From Roseiarcus sp963820095 (GTDB lineage: Bacteria; Pseudomonadota; Alphaproteobacteria; Rhizobiales; Beijerinckiaceae): 64,000 nt of DNA. The DNA lies in assembly GCA_963820095.1 (NCBI GenBank), contig CAWFZA010000039.1, forward strand, positions 120,659 through 184,658, given 5' to 3'. A program made the translations under genes and the position numbers. This document shows positions 1 to 8,698 of this stretch, in pieces; positions within the stretch are counted from its first letter, which is position 1, and each line of letters begins with the position of its first letter. The notes beneath the pieces were generated by a model that was given only the letters and a program-made list of their open reading frames with translations, had not been told where the DNA came from and searched no databases.

Positions 1-164
1 CCCGCATCGTCGTCATGTCGCCCCGTCCGGGCCGCATCTACGACGTCATAGAATGCAATTTCCCCCGCGACCGCACGTTGGATATCCGTGAGACGCCCGA
101 ATTCATGGGCGTCGCGAACCGGGTCAGGCAGGGCTTACGCGAGGGGCACTCTTATGAGGGGTAG
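1..164 (+). CDS. ABC transporter ATP-binding protein, C-terminal end (partial)
   Basis: Only the last 54 codons are in the window, read in the frame that begins at base 3 and stopping with TAG at 162-164. The visible peptide contains VVMSPRPGRIYDVIE, which is the typical tail of nitrate/sulfonate/taurine-type import ATPases just after the H-loop region. It is followed 89 bp later by two permeases and a periplasmic binding protein on the same strand, so it is almost certainly the energy-coupling subunit of that importer. The Walker motifs lie outside the window. Family level is well supported by context; substrate is unknown. Confidence 0.8.
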   Translation, partial: RIVVMSPRPGRIYDVIECNFPRDRTLDIRETPEFMGVANRVRQGLREGHSYEG

Positions 165-253
165 TCCGCGCCGCGCTTTCCTTCCGCCGCGTTGCTGGGG
201 CACCTTCCGCGCGGAGCCGGGAAAGGGGAACGCCCGAGTCGGGCGAGGGCGAG

Positions 254-1120
254 ATGAAATCCGCGCTCCCCATCGTCACGGTCGTTCTCGCCATCCTCGC
301 GGTCTGGTATCTCGCCGCCGCGCTCATGAACGCGTCCCTCCAGCGCGACCAGTTCGTCAACGCCGGCCGGACGGATTACTCCACCCAGGACCTCGTCGGC
401 GCGTCACTCAACATGGAGCGGCCGAAATTGCCGGCGCCGCATCAGGTCGCGAGCGAACTTTACAAGCTCGTCTTCGCGACTTCGCCGACGTCCAAGCGCA
501 GCCTCGTTTATCATGGGGCGATCACGCTCGAAGAGACGCTGATCGGCTTTGCTGCCGGCTCGGCGTTGGGCATCGCTCTTGCGGTGCTGATCGTCTCCAT
601 GCGCTGGCTCGAGCGATCGATGATGCCCTGGATTGTCGCGTCGCAAACCGTGCCGATCATCGCGCTCGCGCCCATGATCGTGGTCATCCTCAACCAGTTC
701 AACATCACCGGAATCGCGCCGAAGGCGGCGATCGCGGCCTATCTTTCGTTCTTTCCGGTGACGGTCGGCATGGTGAAAGGCTTCCGCTCGCCTGATCCGC
801 TGCAACTCGATCTCATGCGCACCTATTCGGCGACGCGGGCGCAAACCTTCCTCAAGCTGCGAGCCCCCGCGAGCGCGCCCTTTTTCTTCGCCAGCATGAA
901 GATCGGAGCGGCGGCCGCGCTCGTCGGCGCGGTGGTCGCCGAAGTGACCAAGAGCGAGGACGGGGGCTTGGGCGCGCGCCTGCTGGCCGGCTCCTACTAT
1001 GGCCAGACCGTGCAGATTTGGGCTGCTTTGTTCGCAGCCGCTGCGCTCTCTGCAACACTCGTCGCCGCAATCGGCGGCGCGGAGCGCATCGCGCAACGAC
1101 GAATGGCGTTCAGATCGTGA
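254..1120 (+). CDS. ABC transporter permease (NMT1/THI5-type importer), first subunit
   Basis: A 288-residue inner-membrane protein with an N-terminal membrane segment (about residues 7-27) and a binding-protein-dependent permease domain from about residue 95 to 280 with several hydrophobic spans. The EAA-like loop that docks on the ATPase is around residues 190-220 (RTYSATRAQTFLKLRAPA). The segment at about residues 30-80 is a periplasmic insert longer than in most nitrate/sulfonate permeases and resembles the larger of the two permeases in pyrimidine- or riboflavin-type importers. The stop codon overlaps the GTG start of the next permease, indicating translational coupling. The two permeases probably form a heterodimer. 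Substrate is not deducible. Confidence 0.9.
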   Translation: MKSALPIVTVVLAILAVWYLAAALMNASLQRDQFVNAGRTDYSTQDLVGASLNMERPKLPAPHQVASELYKLVFATSPTSKRSLVYHGAITLEETLIGFAAGSALGIALAVLIVSMRWLERSMMPWIVASQTVPIIALAPMIVVILNQFNITGIAPKAAIAAYLSFFPVTVGMVKGFRSPDPLQLDLMRTYSATRAQTFLKLRAPASAPFFFASMKIGAAAALVGAVVAEVTKSEDGGLGARLLAGSYYGQTVQIWAALFAAAALSATLVAAIGGAERIAQRRMAFRS

Positions 1121-1893
1121 GCCTCCGTCGCTTTACGGACCTTTTGCCGCCGCTCGTCTTCGGCCTCGGGGTGCTGGCGATCTGGGAGGCGGGGGTCAGG
1201 CTCCTCCATGTTCCCGCGATCATCCTGCCTCCGCCCTCGGCGATCGCGATGCGGTTCGCCACATCCATACCCACCCTCGCCGCCGATTTCCGGCAAACGA
1301 TTCAGGGCGTGCTGGCTGGCTACGTCATCGGCTCGCTGGCGGGTTTCGTGGTCGCGATCCTGATCGACCGGTCGCAATTTCTGCAACGCGGCCTCCTACC
1401 GATCGGCAACCTCGTTTCCGCGCTGCCGATCGTCGGCGTCGCGCCGATCATGGTGATGTGGTTCGGCTTCGACTGGCAATCGAAAGCGGCGGTCGTGGTC
1501 GTGATGACCTTTTTCCCGATGCTGGTCAACACGATCGCCGGGCTCTCGAGCGCGGGCGCGATGGAGCGGGATCTGATGAAGACGTACGGGGCGAATTACT
1601 GGCAGACCCTGCTCGCTTTGCGCCTGCCCGTCGCCATGCCGTTCATCTTCAATGCGCTCAAGATCAACACGACGCTGGCCATGATCGGCGCCATCGTCGC
1701 CGAGTTCTTCGGGACGCCGATCGTCGGCATGGGCTTTCGCATTTCGACCGAGGTCGGCAGGCTGCAGATCGACATGGTGTGGGCGACGATCGTCGTCGCC
1801 GCGCTCACAGGGTCGCTGTTTTACGCGCTTGTCGCCGGCGTCGAGCGCCGGGTGACGTTCTGGCACGCCTCGTATCGGGCGAAAGAGGCTTGA
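1117..1893 (+). CDS. ABC transporter permease (NMT1/THI5-type importer), second subunit
   Basis: This start is the GTG at 1117, which overlaps the stop of the preceding permease (GTGA) and yields a normal 258-residue SsuC/TauC-like permease beginning MSLRRFTDLLPPLVFGLG. The reading frame is open further upstream but only across the other permease. Hydrophobic spans run through the protein, and the EAA loop is visible as MKTYGANYWQTLLALRLP near residue 155. It should pair with the upstream permease to form the membrane channel, powered by the ATPase whose end lies at the window edge and fed by the binding protein 70 bp downstream. Confidence 0.92.
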   Translation: MSLRRFTDLLPPLVFGLGVLAIWEAGVRLLHVPAIILPPPSAIAMRFATSIPTLAADFRQTIQGVLAGYVIGSLAGFVVAILIDRSQFLQRGLLPIGNLVSALPIVGVAPIMVMWFGFDWQSKAAVVVVMTFFPMLVNTIAGLSSAGAMERDLMKTYGANYWQTLLALRLPVAMPFIFNALKINTTLAMIGAIVAEFFGTPIVGMGFRISTEVGRLQIDMVWATIVVAALTGSLFYALVAGVERRVTFWHASYRAKEA

Positions 1894-1963
1894 GCTTTTC
1901 ACTGCATGCGATAGTCCTTGGGCGCGGCGACGGGAGAATGGGTTCAACTGGAGGGAGTTCAAA

Positions 1964-2956
1964 ATGAAATCGATCATGTTCGCAGTCGCCGGCGTCGCGG
2001 CGATGCTGTCCGCCGGCGCGGCGCGGGCCGACGACAAGGTCACGCTGCAGCTCAAATGGGTCACTCAGGCGCAATTCGCCGGCTATTACGTCGCCAAGGA
2101 CAAGGGCTTCTACAAGGAAGACGGCCTCGACGTGACGATCAAGCCCGGCGGGCCGGATGTCGCGCCGGAGCAGGTGCTGGCGGGGGGCGGCGCCGACGTC
2201 GTGGTCGACTGGATGCCGGCGGCGCTTGCCGCGCGCGAAAAGGGCGCGCCGATGGTCAACATCGCCCAACCGTTCAAGCATTCGGGGCTTGAGCTCACCT
2301 GCCGGGCCGACACCGGCATCAAGAAGCCCGAGGACCTCAAGGGCCGCACGCTCGGGGTGTGGTTCTACGGCAACGAATATCCGTTCCTCAACTGGATGGG
2401 CAAACTGCACTTCAAGACCGACGGCTCGCCCGATGGCGTCAAGGTGGTGAAGCAGGGCTTCAACGTCGACCCGCTGTTGCAGAAGCAGGCCGACTGCATC
2501 TCGACCATGACCTATAATGAATATTGGCAGGTGATCGACGCCGGCTACAAGCCGGAGCAACTCGTCGTGTTCAAGTACGAGGATCAGGGCGTCGCAACCC
2601 TTGAGGACGGCCTCTATGTGATGGAGGACAAGCTCAAGGACCCGGCCTTCGTCGACAAGATGGCCCGCTTCGTCAAGGCGTCGATGAAGGGGTGGGACTA
2701 TGCGCGCGCCCACCCCGAGGAAGCGGTCAAGATCGTGCTCGAGAACGACGCGACCGGCGCTCAGACCGAGCACCACCAGACGCAGATGTTGAGCGAGGTC
2801 AACAAGCTCACCGAGGGTTCTGACGGCAGGCTCGACAAGGCCGACTATGAGCGCACGGTGAAGACGCTTTTGACGGGCGGTTCCGATCCCGTGATCTCGA
2901 AGGAGCCGACCGGCGCCTACACGACCGTGGTCACCGACAAGGCGCTCGGCAAGTAA
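1964..2956 (+). CDS. ABC transporter substrate-binding protein, NMT1/THI5-like
   Basis: A 330-residue periplasmic binding protein. A signal peptide covers about residues 1-23 with an ARA|D cleavage region. The mature start LQLKWVTQAQFAGYYVAKDK is the hallmark of the NMT1/THI5-like family (Pfam PF09084), whose members bind thiamine-pyrimidine precursors, riboflavin or related small aromatics. A further family-typical stretch is GGPDVAPEQVLAGGGADVVV. A strong ribosome site (GGAGGGAG) precedes the ATG. It is the last gene of the importer operon and is followed by a strong hairpin. The family assignment is firm; the ligand could be a pyrimidine, riboflavin or another heterocycle, and nothing in the window decides this. 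Confidence 0.92.
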   Translation: MKSIMFAVAGVAAMLSAGAARADDKVTLQLKWVTQAQFAGYYVAKDKGFYKEDGLDVTIKPGGPDVAPEQVLAGGGADVVVDWMPAALAAREKGAPMVNIAQPFKHSGLELTCRADTGIKKPEDLKGRTLGVWFYGNEYPFLNWMGKLHFKTDGSPDGVKVVKQGFNVDPLLQKQADCISTMTYNEYWQVIDAGYKPEQLVVFKYEDQGVATLEDGLYVMEDKLKDPAFVDKMARFVKASMKGWDYARAHPEEAVKIVLENDATGAQTEHHQTQMLSEVNKLTEGSDGRLDKADYERTVKTLLTGGSDPVISKEPTGAYTTVVTDKALGK

Positions 2957-2982
2957 GGCGCACGGACGTCGCTCAAGCCTCT

Positions 2983-3007
2983 CGCCCTCCGCGCCTGGCG
3001 GAGGGCG
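2983..3007 (+). terminator. Hairpin after the ABC importer operon
   Basis: CGCCCTCCGC, a five-base loop, then GCGGAGGGCG form a perfect 10-bp stem 26 bp after the binding-protein stop codon. There is no clean T-run behind it, so it may act as a 3-prime stabiliser or a weak terminator rather than a classical intrinsic terminator. Confidence 0.5.
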
Positions 3008-3135
3008 ATCCTTGCGCTTCAGCTGCTCGCGGGGCGTTTAGGAGCTGACTCGCCGTTTGTCCGGACAAAAAAACTCGCTTGGAGGGCGTGCCGTCTACTG
3101 CGAAAAGGGAACCGAGGCCTTGTCGGAGTTGAGCA

Positions 3136-3375
3136 ATGCGGGTGAAGCTGTTTTCCGTGGCCGCGGCCACGCCGATCAAGTCGCTGGAGGACGACATCAA
3201 TGAGTTCCTGGAATTGCAGCAGCCGCATGTCACTTTTGTCAGCGTGAGCGCTAGCGACATCGAGCGGGTCGCGTCCGTCTGGTACGAAGAGCCGCATCAT
3301 CGGACCGTCGAACAAACCATGGCGGAATTGGAGGAGCTGGTGGAAGAGCCCGGAGCCGAGGGCAACTTGGCGTGA
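3136..3375 (+). CDS. Small acidic hypothetical protein
   Basis: A 79-residue frame beginning MRVKLFSVAAATPIKSLEDD, preceded by a GGAG motif eight bases before the ATG. The protein is acidic in its C-terminal half (ELEELVEEPGAEG) and has no signal peptide or membrane segment. The central part is compatible with a small alpha/beta fold, but I do not recognise a family. It stands alone between the importer operon and a long non-coding stretch. The start codon and ribosome site support it being real; the short length and lack of recognisable homologues keep confidence moderate. Confidence 0.5.
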   Translation: MRVKLFSVAAATPIKSLEDDINEFLELQQPHVTFVSVSASDIERVASVWYEEPHHRTVEQTMAELEELVEEPGAEGNLA

Positions 3376-4058
3376 GGCTCGCTGCGCGCCCGCGGGATCG
3401 ACGGCTACTGATTTTGTCCTTGCCGCGAACGCCAAAATCAGATCTTGCGATTCACCAAGCAGCATAGGTGGGGCCGGTCTCGCTTGCTCGGCGCGGATGA
3501 TTATTCGTCGTACCGCCACGAACTATCGTCGTCGTCACGCAATGGGCTATCCGGATAAGGAAGCTGAGAATTTATCGACCACAAAAAATCTCTGAAAGCT
3601 AAAATGTCTGCTTTCAGTTCCTCCTGGGTTCCGATGTCCGCGATCTTTAAAATGGTGAACTGCATTGCCGCGCGTTTTAACGCGCGTAAGATATGAACCG
3701 AATTTAGTGTCTCCTTTTTTCAAGTAAAACGTAACTAACGGATCAAAAAAAGCGTCTTCCGGTTCAACTGTTGTCTCGACAGATTTTCGCTTCGACTTAA
3801 TTACATCATTGTCGGAGAGATAATCGTTATAATAAACAGTGATGAATAATTAAATCGCGCCTTCGCACAGGCTGCGCAGGGTCGCGTAACCCAGAATTTG
3901 CTGGGCATCGGCGCACCCCTTGGGAAATGGCGCGAAGTAATTTTGAAGGGTATGCGCAAAGGAAAGGCTCCGGTCGAGCCGCGCGCGTTCAAGCCTAATA
4001 ATAGCGTTTGACGGGGCCCAGCCCTGCGAGTTCGGCCAAAAATCATGCTGGCTTTCTA
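3376..4058. other. Intergenic stretch with AT-rich patch and one coding-like remnant
   Basis: No complete gene is seen. Bases of about 3530-3860 are visibly richer in A/T than the surroundings. From 3850 to the TGA at 4009-4011 on the plus strand there is an open segment of 53 codons that reads like the end of a protein (for example TQNLLGIGAPLGKWREV and KAPVEPRAFKPNNSV) but is preceded immediately by a TAA and has no start codon. It may be the tail of a gene truncated during the insertions that shaped this region. Confidence 0.4.
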
Positions 4059-4188
4059 GGGCCTGTGTTCATTTGAGGCGAGAACGGATCGGAATCGGAC
4101 GCGGAACAGTTTGTGTTTGGATCGGCGAGGAATTGCCAAATCAGCAAATGTCTAACTCATGAGCGGTCGGCCTTGGAGGGGCTGACCG

Positions 4189-4460
4189 ATGCGACGTTAT
4201 GCCTTGCGCGACGACCAGTGGGATCGGATCAAAGACGTCCTGCCCGGCCGCGAAGGCCATGTGGGCGGCACGGCGAGGGACAATCGCCTGTTCGTCGAAG
4301 CCGTTCTGTTCAGGTTTCGCGCCGGCGTCCCCTGGCGCGATCTTCCTGAGCGCTTTGGCGATTGGAAGATCGTCTATCAACGCTTCAACCGATGGGCCAA
4401 GAGCGGCGTTTTCGCGCGGGTTTTGCAAGCTGCCTGGCCAGCGATCACGACAATGAAAGT
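4189..4460 (+). pseudogene. IS5-family transposase, N-terminal fragment
   Basis: The ATG at 4189 follows a GGAGGGG-like ribosome site. The peptide MRRYALRDDQWDRIKDVLPG, then VEAVLFRFRAGVPWRDLPER and WKIVYQRFNRWAKSGVF, is the DUF4096-type N-terminal domain of IS5 (IS427-group) transposases. Around 4430 the homologous reading moves to another frame (ASDHDNES), matching the family's DHDNE stretch just before the catalytic core. After about 4460 no further IS5-type sequence is seen, so the DDE core of this transposase is missing. The fragment is not expected to be functional. Confidence 0.75.
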
Positions 4461-4499
4461 CAGCGTCGGCTGCCTATGGTCGCGGTCCGCCATCTCGGG

Positions 4500-5130
4500 C
4501 GACGCTCATCAGCAAAGTCGCAGCGCGCCGCAAAGCAGGATCGTGCCGACGTGCGGAAGCTCGTCGAGCAATGGCGGGCGCAGCAGGGCGACGGTGACCG
4601 GACTCTGGTGATTGTCGACGAAACCGGCGCGTCGACCAAAATGACCCGGCTCTACGGCCGATGCCTGCGCGGCGAGCGCCTGATCGCGTCGGTTCCGTGG
4701 GGCCATTGGAAGATCACGACCTGAATCGGCGCGCTGCGGCGAGACGGTCTGGTCGAAGCCGTGCGCGTTCGACGGCGCTCTGATCGACGACGAGGCGTTC
4801 CGACGCCGAGTCGAGCAGTTCATCGCTTCCGCTCAGCTCGACGACATCGTCATCCTCGACGATCTGCCCGAGTCATCAAAGTGGAGGACGTCAGAACGGC
4901 GATCGAAAACGCCCGCGCCCGGCTGCTCAACTTCGCCCTCCTACAGCCCCGATCGCAACCTCGATCGAGCAGTTGTTTGTCAAACTCAAGGCCTGCTGCG
5001 CAAGCATTTCCGAACCATCGCGCCCGAGCAGGCTATCGACAAGCTCGCTCGAAACCTTCACCCTCGACGAGCGCGCAAACTCGCCTGCGCCGCTCAGGAT
5101 ATCTCCGTCAATAATGAACACACGCTCTAG
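4500..5130 (+). pseudogene. IS630-family transposase, C-terminal fragment (frameshifted)
   Basis: From about 4500 the sequence reads AKSQRAAKQDRADV, then VDETGASTKMTRLYGRC and GERLIASVPWGHWKITT, typical of the IS630 catalytic domain (first Asp in VDET). The frame then ends in TGA at 4722-4724 and resumes in another frame as FDGALIDDEAFRRRVEQF, a DDIVILDD stretch and finally SYSPDRN with GLLRKHF, corresponding to the family's YSPDLNPIEQ motif. The last frame closes with TAG at 5128-5130. The usual ANYF ending is degraded. With no N-terminal HTH domain and at least two frame changes, it is a dead remnant. Confidence 0.75.
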
Positions 5131-5290
5131 GATGGACGACTAATCTCATTGATCGCGTTCGCGAACCCCATCGACGTCTCGCGGGCCACCGTCTCCCGCA
5201 TGGGGAAAGGGTCACCGGAGCCCGTGGAACGATCGCGGGATCGGCTGAGTTCTGAGAATCGACCATTTTCTTGCCAAACGGCTGTCTAAT

Positions 5291-5305
5291 GTTCTATATT
5301 TGTTC
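5291..5305 (+). promoter_or_regulatory. SOS-type (LexA) box, GTTC-N7-GTTC
   Basis: GTTCTATATTTGTTC at 5291-5305 matches the alphaproteobacterial LexA operator GTTC-N7-GTTC with an AT-rich core, and ends two bases before the ATG of the following gene. In this group LexA operators often overlap the start region of imuA/imuB, recA and similar genes. About two chance matches to an eight-base pattern are expected in a window of this size on both strands, so position and core composition are the main support. Confidence 0.5.
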
Positions 5306-5307
5306 TC

Positions 5308-5795
5308 ATGACAACGAGCAAAACCCCGAAGTCCCGAAACGACCGCCCGCGCCACCGCTCGCCGGGGCGGGTCCTCGGGGATACGAAGAGCCACGCGGCG
5401 CGAAAAGGTCCAGCGTGAAGAGCGGATCGTCGCTCTCCTCAATCGCGGCGCTTCGGTGCCGGAGATCGCGGCCAGCGAGGGCCTCACGCTCAAGCGGATG
5501 CGCAATGTCGTTCGCGAGATCCTCTCCGAGCGTATGCCGCAGCCGCCAGCCGAATTCCTCGCCCTTCAGGTCAGCCGTCTCAACGAAGCGTTGCTCGTGT
5601 CTTTCAGCGCGATGCACGACCGCCGCAGAAGGAACGAACTTCGAGGCCGTCGATCGCGTGGTCAAAATCGTCCGCGAGCTCGACCGCTATCACGGATTTG
5701 CCGCCGTTCCGCGGCCGCGCGAGGAACCTGAGGCGCGCCGGCTCCCGCCGCCCGTCGAGCGTCCGCTCGCGCTCGAAGGCCCGGGCCCGAAGTGA
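5308..5795 (+). pseudogene. HTH-type DNA-binding protein, frameshifted, SOS-box proximal
   Basis: The ATG at 5308 opens MTTSKTPKSRNDRPRHRSPG. At about 5402 (GAAAAGG) the coding sense moves to a second frame reading ERIVALLNRGASVPEIAASE, a helix-turn-helix like that of small terminase-type or Xre-like proteins, followed by FLALQVSRLNEALLVSFSAM. At about 5625 it moves again to a third frame reading NFEAVDRVVKIVRELDRYHG, ending at TGA 5793-5795. Stitched together this gives a protein of about 160 residues with an HTH and a two-helix tail resembling terminase small-subunit-like regulators. Sequencing indels are possible. Function is unknown beyond likely DNA binding. Confidence 0.5.
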
Positions 5796-5858
5796 CTCGC
5801 TAATCATGCCGCAAGCCCTTGAAAAAGCTCGATCCGGACTCGCTAACTCGAGCGCTAG

Positions 5859-6020
5859 CACCCTTCCCTCGGGAGAAGTGGCCGATAGGGCCGGATGAGG
5901 GCCTTCCGTCTTTCGATGGGCTATGGCGGATGAGCTCGAACCGTGTTGCTGCCTGCAAGCGCGCGGCAAACCCTCATCCGGCGGGCTTCGCCGGCCACCT
6001 TCTCCCAAAGGGAGAAGGGT
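5859..6020. repeat. Pair of inverted intergenic repeats
   Basis: A diverged copy at 5859-5901 (ACCCTTCCCTCGGGAGAAGT, then GGCCGGATGAGGG) and a better copy at 5971-6020 on the opposite strand (CCCTCATCCGGCGGG, then ACCTTCTCCCAAAGGGAGAA) share the same layout. Each contains an internal hairpin around CTTCTCCC..GGGAGAAG. Elements of this type are dispersed in many alphaproteobacterial genomes between genes; the pair faces each other across 70 bp. Confidence 0.55.
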
Positions 6021-7708
6021 TCACCGCGGCGCGGCGCGCTTGACGATCGCCTTCGCGTCGACCCCCGTCAGCGCGCCATAATTGTGCGCGCCCGTGATCT
6101 CGAGGCGCGAGCGGCAGAACGCCTCGGCGACCGGCGAGGCGGCGCGGAGCAGCGCCGCCGCCTGCAGCCCAACCGCGAGCCGGTCGCAAAGATCGCGCGC
6201 ATGGGCCTCGAAATCGGAGAGGTCGCGCAGGTCATCCTTGAGCGCGGCGACATGGGCGTCGAGCGCCGCGCTCTCGCCCTTCACCGCCGAGACTTCCGCC
6301 AGATAGGCGTCCAGCGTCTGCGGTGAACGCTGGATCGCGCGCGCGATGTCGAGGCACTGAACGTTGCCGCTCCCCTCCCAGATCGCGTTGACCGGCGCCT
6401 CGCGATAGAGGCGCGGCATCGGGCTGTCCTCCATCACCCCCGAGCCGCCGAGGCATTCGAGGGCCTCGTAGGCGTGGCCGGGCGTCCGCTTGCAGATCCA
6501 GTATTTGCCGATGGCGGAGCCCAGGCGCACCAGCGCGTCCTCGTGGGCGTCGTCGCGATGATCGAGCGCGCGGGCGATGCGCATGGTGAGGGTCAAAGCG
6601 GCCTCCGCCTCGATCGCAAGGTCGGCGAGCACCGCCGTCATGATCGGCTGGTCGATCAGGAGCGCGCCGAAGGCCTTGCGCTGGCGGCAATGGTCGATCG
6701 CCTGCGAAACGGCCATCCGCATGCCGGCGGACGAACCGATCATGCAGTCGAAGCGGGTCATGGCGACCATCTCGATGATCGTCGCCACGCCGCGGCCCTC
6801 CGGGCCGACCATCCAGCCCAGCGCGCCGCGCAGCTCCGTCTCGCTCGAGGCGTTGGAGACATTGCCCATCTTGCGCTTCAGGCGAATGATCTGCAGCGGG
6901 TTCTTGGTTCCGTCGGGACGCCAGCGCGGAACGAGAAAGCACGACAGGCCGCCCGGCGCCTGCGCGAGCACGAGGAACGCGTCGCACATCGGCGCCGAGA
7001 CGAAGAACTTGTGGCCGACGAGTTCGTAAGCGCTGGCCCCCGGCCTCGGCGCCGACCGGGAATCGCCCGCGTCGTATTGGCGCGCACGTCCGAGCCGCCC
7101 TGCTTCTCGGTCATCGCCATGCCGATGGTCAGGCCCTGCTTCTGACCGGCGGGAACGTTGCGCGGGTCGTAGACTCGCGCCTGGATCTTCGGCAGCCATT
7201 CGGCGGCGAGGTCGCCCTGCAATTTGAGACAAGGGCTGGCGGCGAAGGTCATGGTGATCGGGCAGCCGTGACCGGCCTCGACCTCGGTCTGCATGTAGTA
7301 GCGCGCGGCGCGCGCCACATGCGCGCCCTCGCGCGGATCGGTCCACGGCGACGAATGGAGCCCGTCCTCGATCGAGGCTTTCATCAGCGCGTGATAGGAC
7401 GGATGGAAGCGGATGAGGTCGACCCGCCGGCCGTAGCGGTCGTGGGTGTCGAGCTCGGGCGGGTTCTTGTTCGCGAGGGTTCCCAGCTCCAGAAATTCAG
7501 CCGACCCGGCGCGCGCGCCGAAGGCGCCGAGCGCATTGACGGCCCAGCCCGCGCCTTCGCGCTGAACCGCTTCCTTCAGCGCCGCATCGGAATCGTAGAG
7601 GTTCGTGTCGACGAGCTCGACCGGCTGATTGAACACCTCGTGCGTCACGGCGCCATAGGGGTCGAGCGGTGCGCGAAAATTGTCCTGTCGGTCGGCAAGG
7701 GCGTTCAT
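6021..7708 (-). pseudogene. aidB: AidB-like acyl-CoA dehydrogenase, frame-disrupted
   Basis: The start is the ATG read from 7708 (MNALADRQDNFRAPLDPYG). The protein follows E. coli AidB closely along its whole length: EVFNQPVELVDTNLYDSDAA, TFAASPCLKLQ, GMAMTEKQGGSDVRANTTRA, then GHKFFVSAPMCDAFLVLAQ, EMVAMTRFDCMIGSSAGMR and LYREAPVNAIWEGSGNVQCL. AidB is a flavoprotein induced in the adaptive response to alkylating agents that binds DNA. The reading frame changes once between residues TTRA and the GHKFF segment (about 7030-7070), which splits the gene into two open frames. The flanks are fully conserved, so a one- or two-base indel, quite possibly a sequencing error, is the simplest explanation. 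It is divergent from the NlpC/P60 gene. Confidence 0.85.
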
Positions 7709-7813
7709 GGGATGCAATCTCCCTTTTCCACGAGGGTACTCCTCGCGGCCAAGATGGGCAAAGACGCGCCTGTCCCTGTCGCGCTCGCTCCCGCGCCGTG
7801 TTAACCGTCGGCA

Positions 7814-8684
7814 ATGTGCGCCGCTCCGTTCGATCGCCGATTGACCGCCGCCCGCGCCGACCTCGCGGCGGAGCATCTGCGCGGTCTCGTCGATGCGCCG
7901 CGCTTTGCGGAGGGGAGGGCAATGCGGATCATCGCCGCAAGCGCGCCGCTAAGGCGTTCTCCGCAAGCCGACGCGCCGCTCGAGACCGAGGCGCTCTTCG
8001 GCGAGACGCGTCACTTTTTATGACGAGCAGCGACGGGTGGGCCTGGGCGCAGCTCGAGCGCGACCATTATGTCGGTTATCTGCCGAGCGCGGCGCTCGGC
8101 GCGCCGTCCGCGCCGACGCATCGCGTCGCGATGCTGCGCACGCACGCCTATCCGGGGCCCTCGATCAAGCTTCCGCCGCGCATGGCGCTCTCGCTCGGCG
8201 CGCAGCTCAAGATCGTGGCCCGTGAGGGCGATTTCGCGGTCGCGGAGGACGGGGCTCTATCTCTGGTCGCGCCATTTGGCGGAACCCAGCGCCCGCGAGT
8301 CGGACTTTGTCGCGGTCGCCGAGCGCTTTCTCGAGACGCCCTATCTCTGGGGTGGCCGCACGTCGGAGGGCATCGACTGCTCGGGCCTGGTCCAGACGGC
8401 GCTGACAGCCGCCGGCGTCGCTGCGCCCCGCGACAGCGACATGCAGGAGAAGGCGTTAGGCGAGCCTCTCGCGGTCGACGACCCCGAGCTCCCCGCTTGC
8501 GCGCGGCGATCTCGTGTTCTGGAAAGGGCACGTCGGGATCATGCGCGATCCTCTGACCCTGCTTCACGCCAACGGCTGGCATATGAAGACGGCGAGCGAG
8601 CCGCTAGCGCAAGCCCGCGAGCGAATTGCCGCCAATGGCGGCGGCGAGGTCACGAGCGTTCGTAGATTGTCGGTGCGGAATTAG
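7814..8684 (+). pseudogene. NlpC/P60 (C40) cell-wall peptidase with SH3-like domain, multiply frameshifted
   Basis: The ATG at 7814 gives MCAAPFDRRLTAARADLAAE, an N-terminal segment common in alphaproteobacterial C40 peptidases, then an SH3-like part (SDGWAWAQLERDHYVGYLPS, THRVAMLRTHAYPGPSIKLP). The catalytic domain is SDFVAVAERFLETPYLWGGR and GIDCSGLVQTAL (the Cys nucleophile), with the His in KGHVGIMRDPL. The stop is TAG at 8682-8684. The coding sense changes frame near 8010, 8255 (a GGGG run) and 8490. The mature enzyme would cleave D-glutamyl-meso-DAP bonds in peptidoglycan peptides. Either the gene has decayed or this stretch holds several base-calling errors; the strongly kept motifs favour the latter. 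Confidence 0.78.
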
Positions 8685-8698
8685 AGCGCGGACGCGCG

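Larger units (their letters stand above)
4059..5130 (+). mobile_element. Mosaic insertion-sequence remnant (IS5-type 5-prime half, IS630-type 3-prime half)
   Basis: The left boundary is placed at GGGCCTGTGTTCATTTGAGG (4059-4078), which looks like an IS5/IS427-group terminal repeat and abuts a CTAG sequence. The first part encodes the N-terminal domain of an IS5-family transposase, and the later part encodes the catalytic half of an IS630-family transposase. Several frame changes and an in-frame stop (about 4722) make the element inactive. No matching right-end inverted repeat is visible near 5130. The end is set at the TAG closing the last transposase-like frame. Confidence 0.7.
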
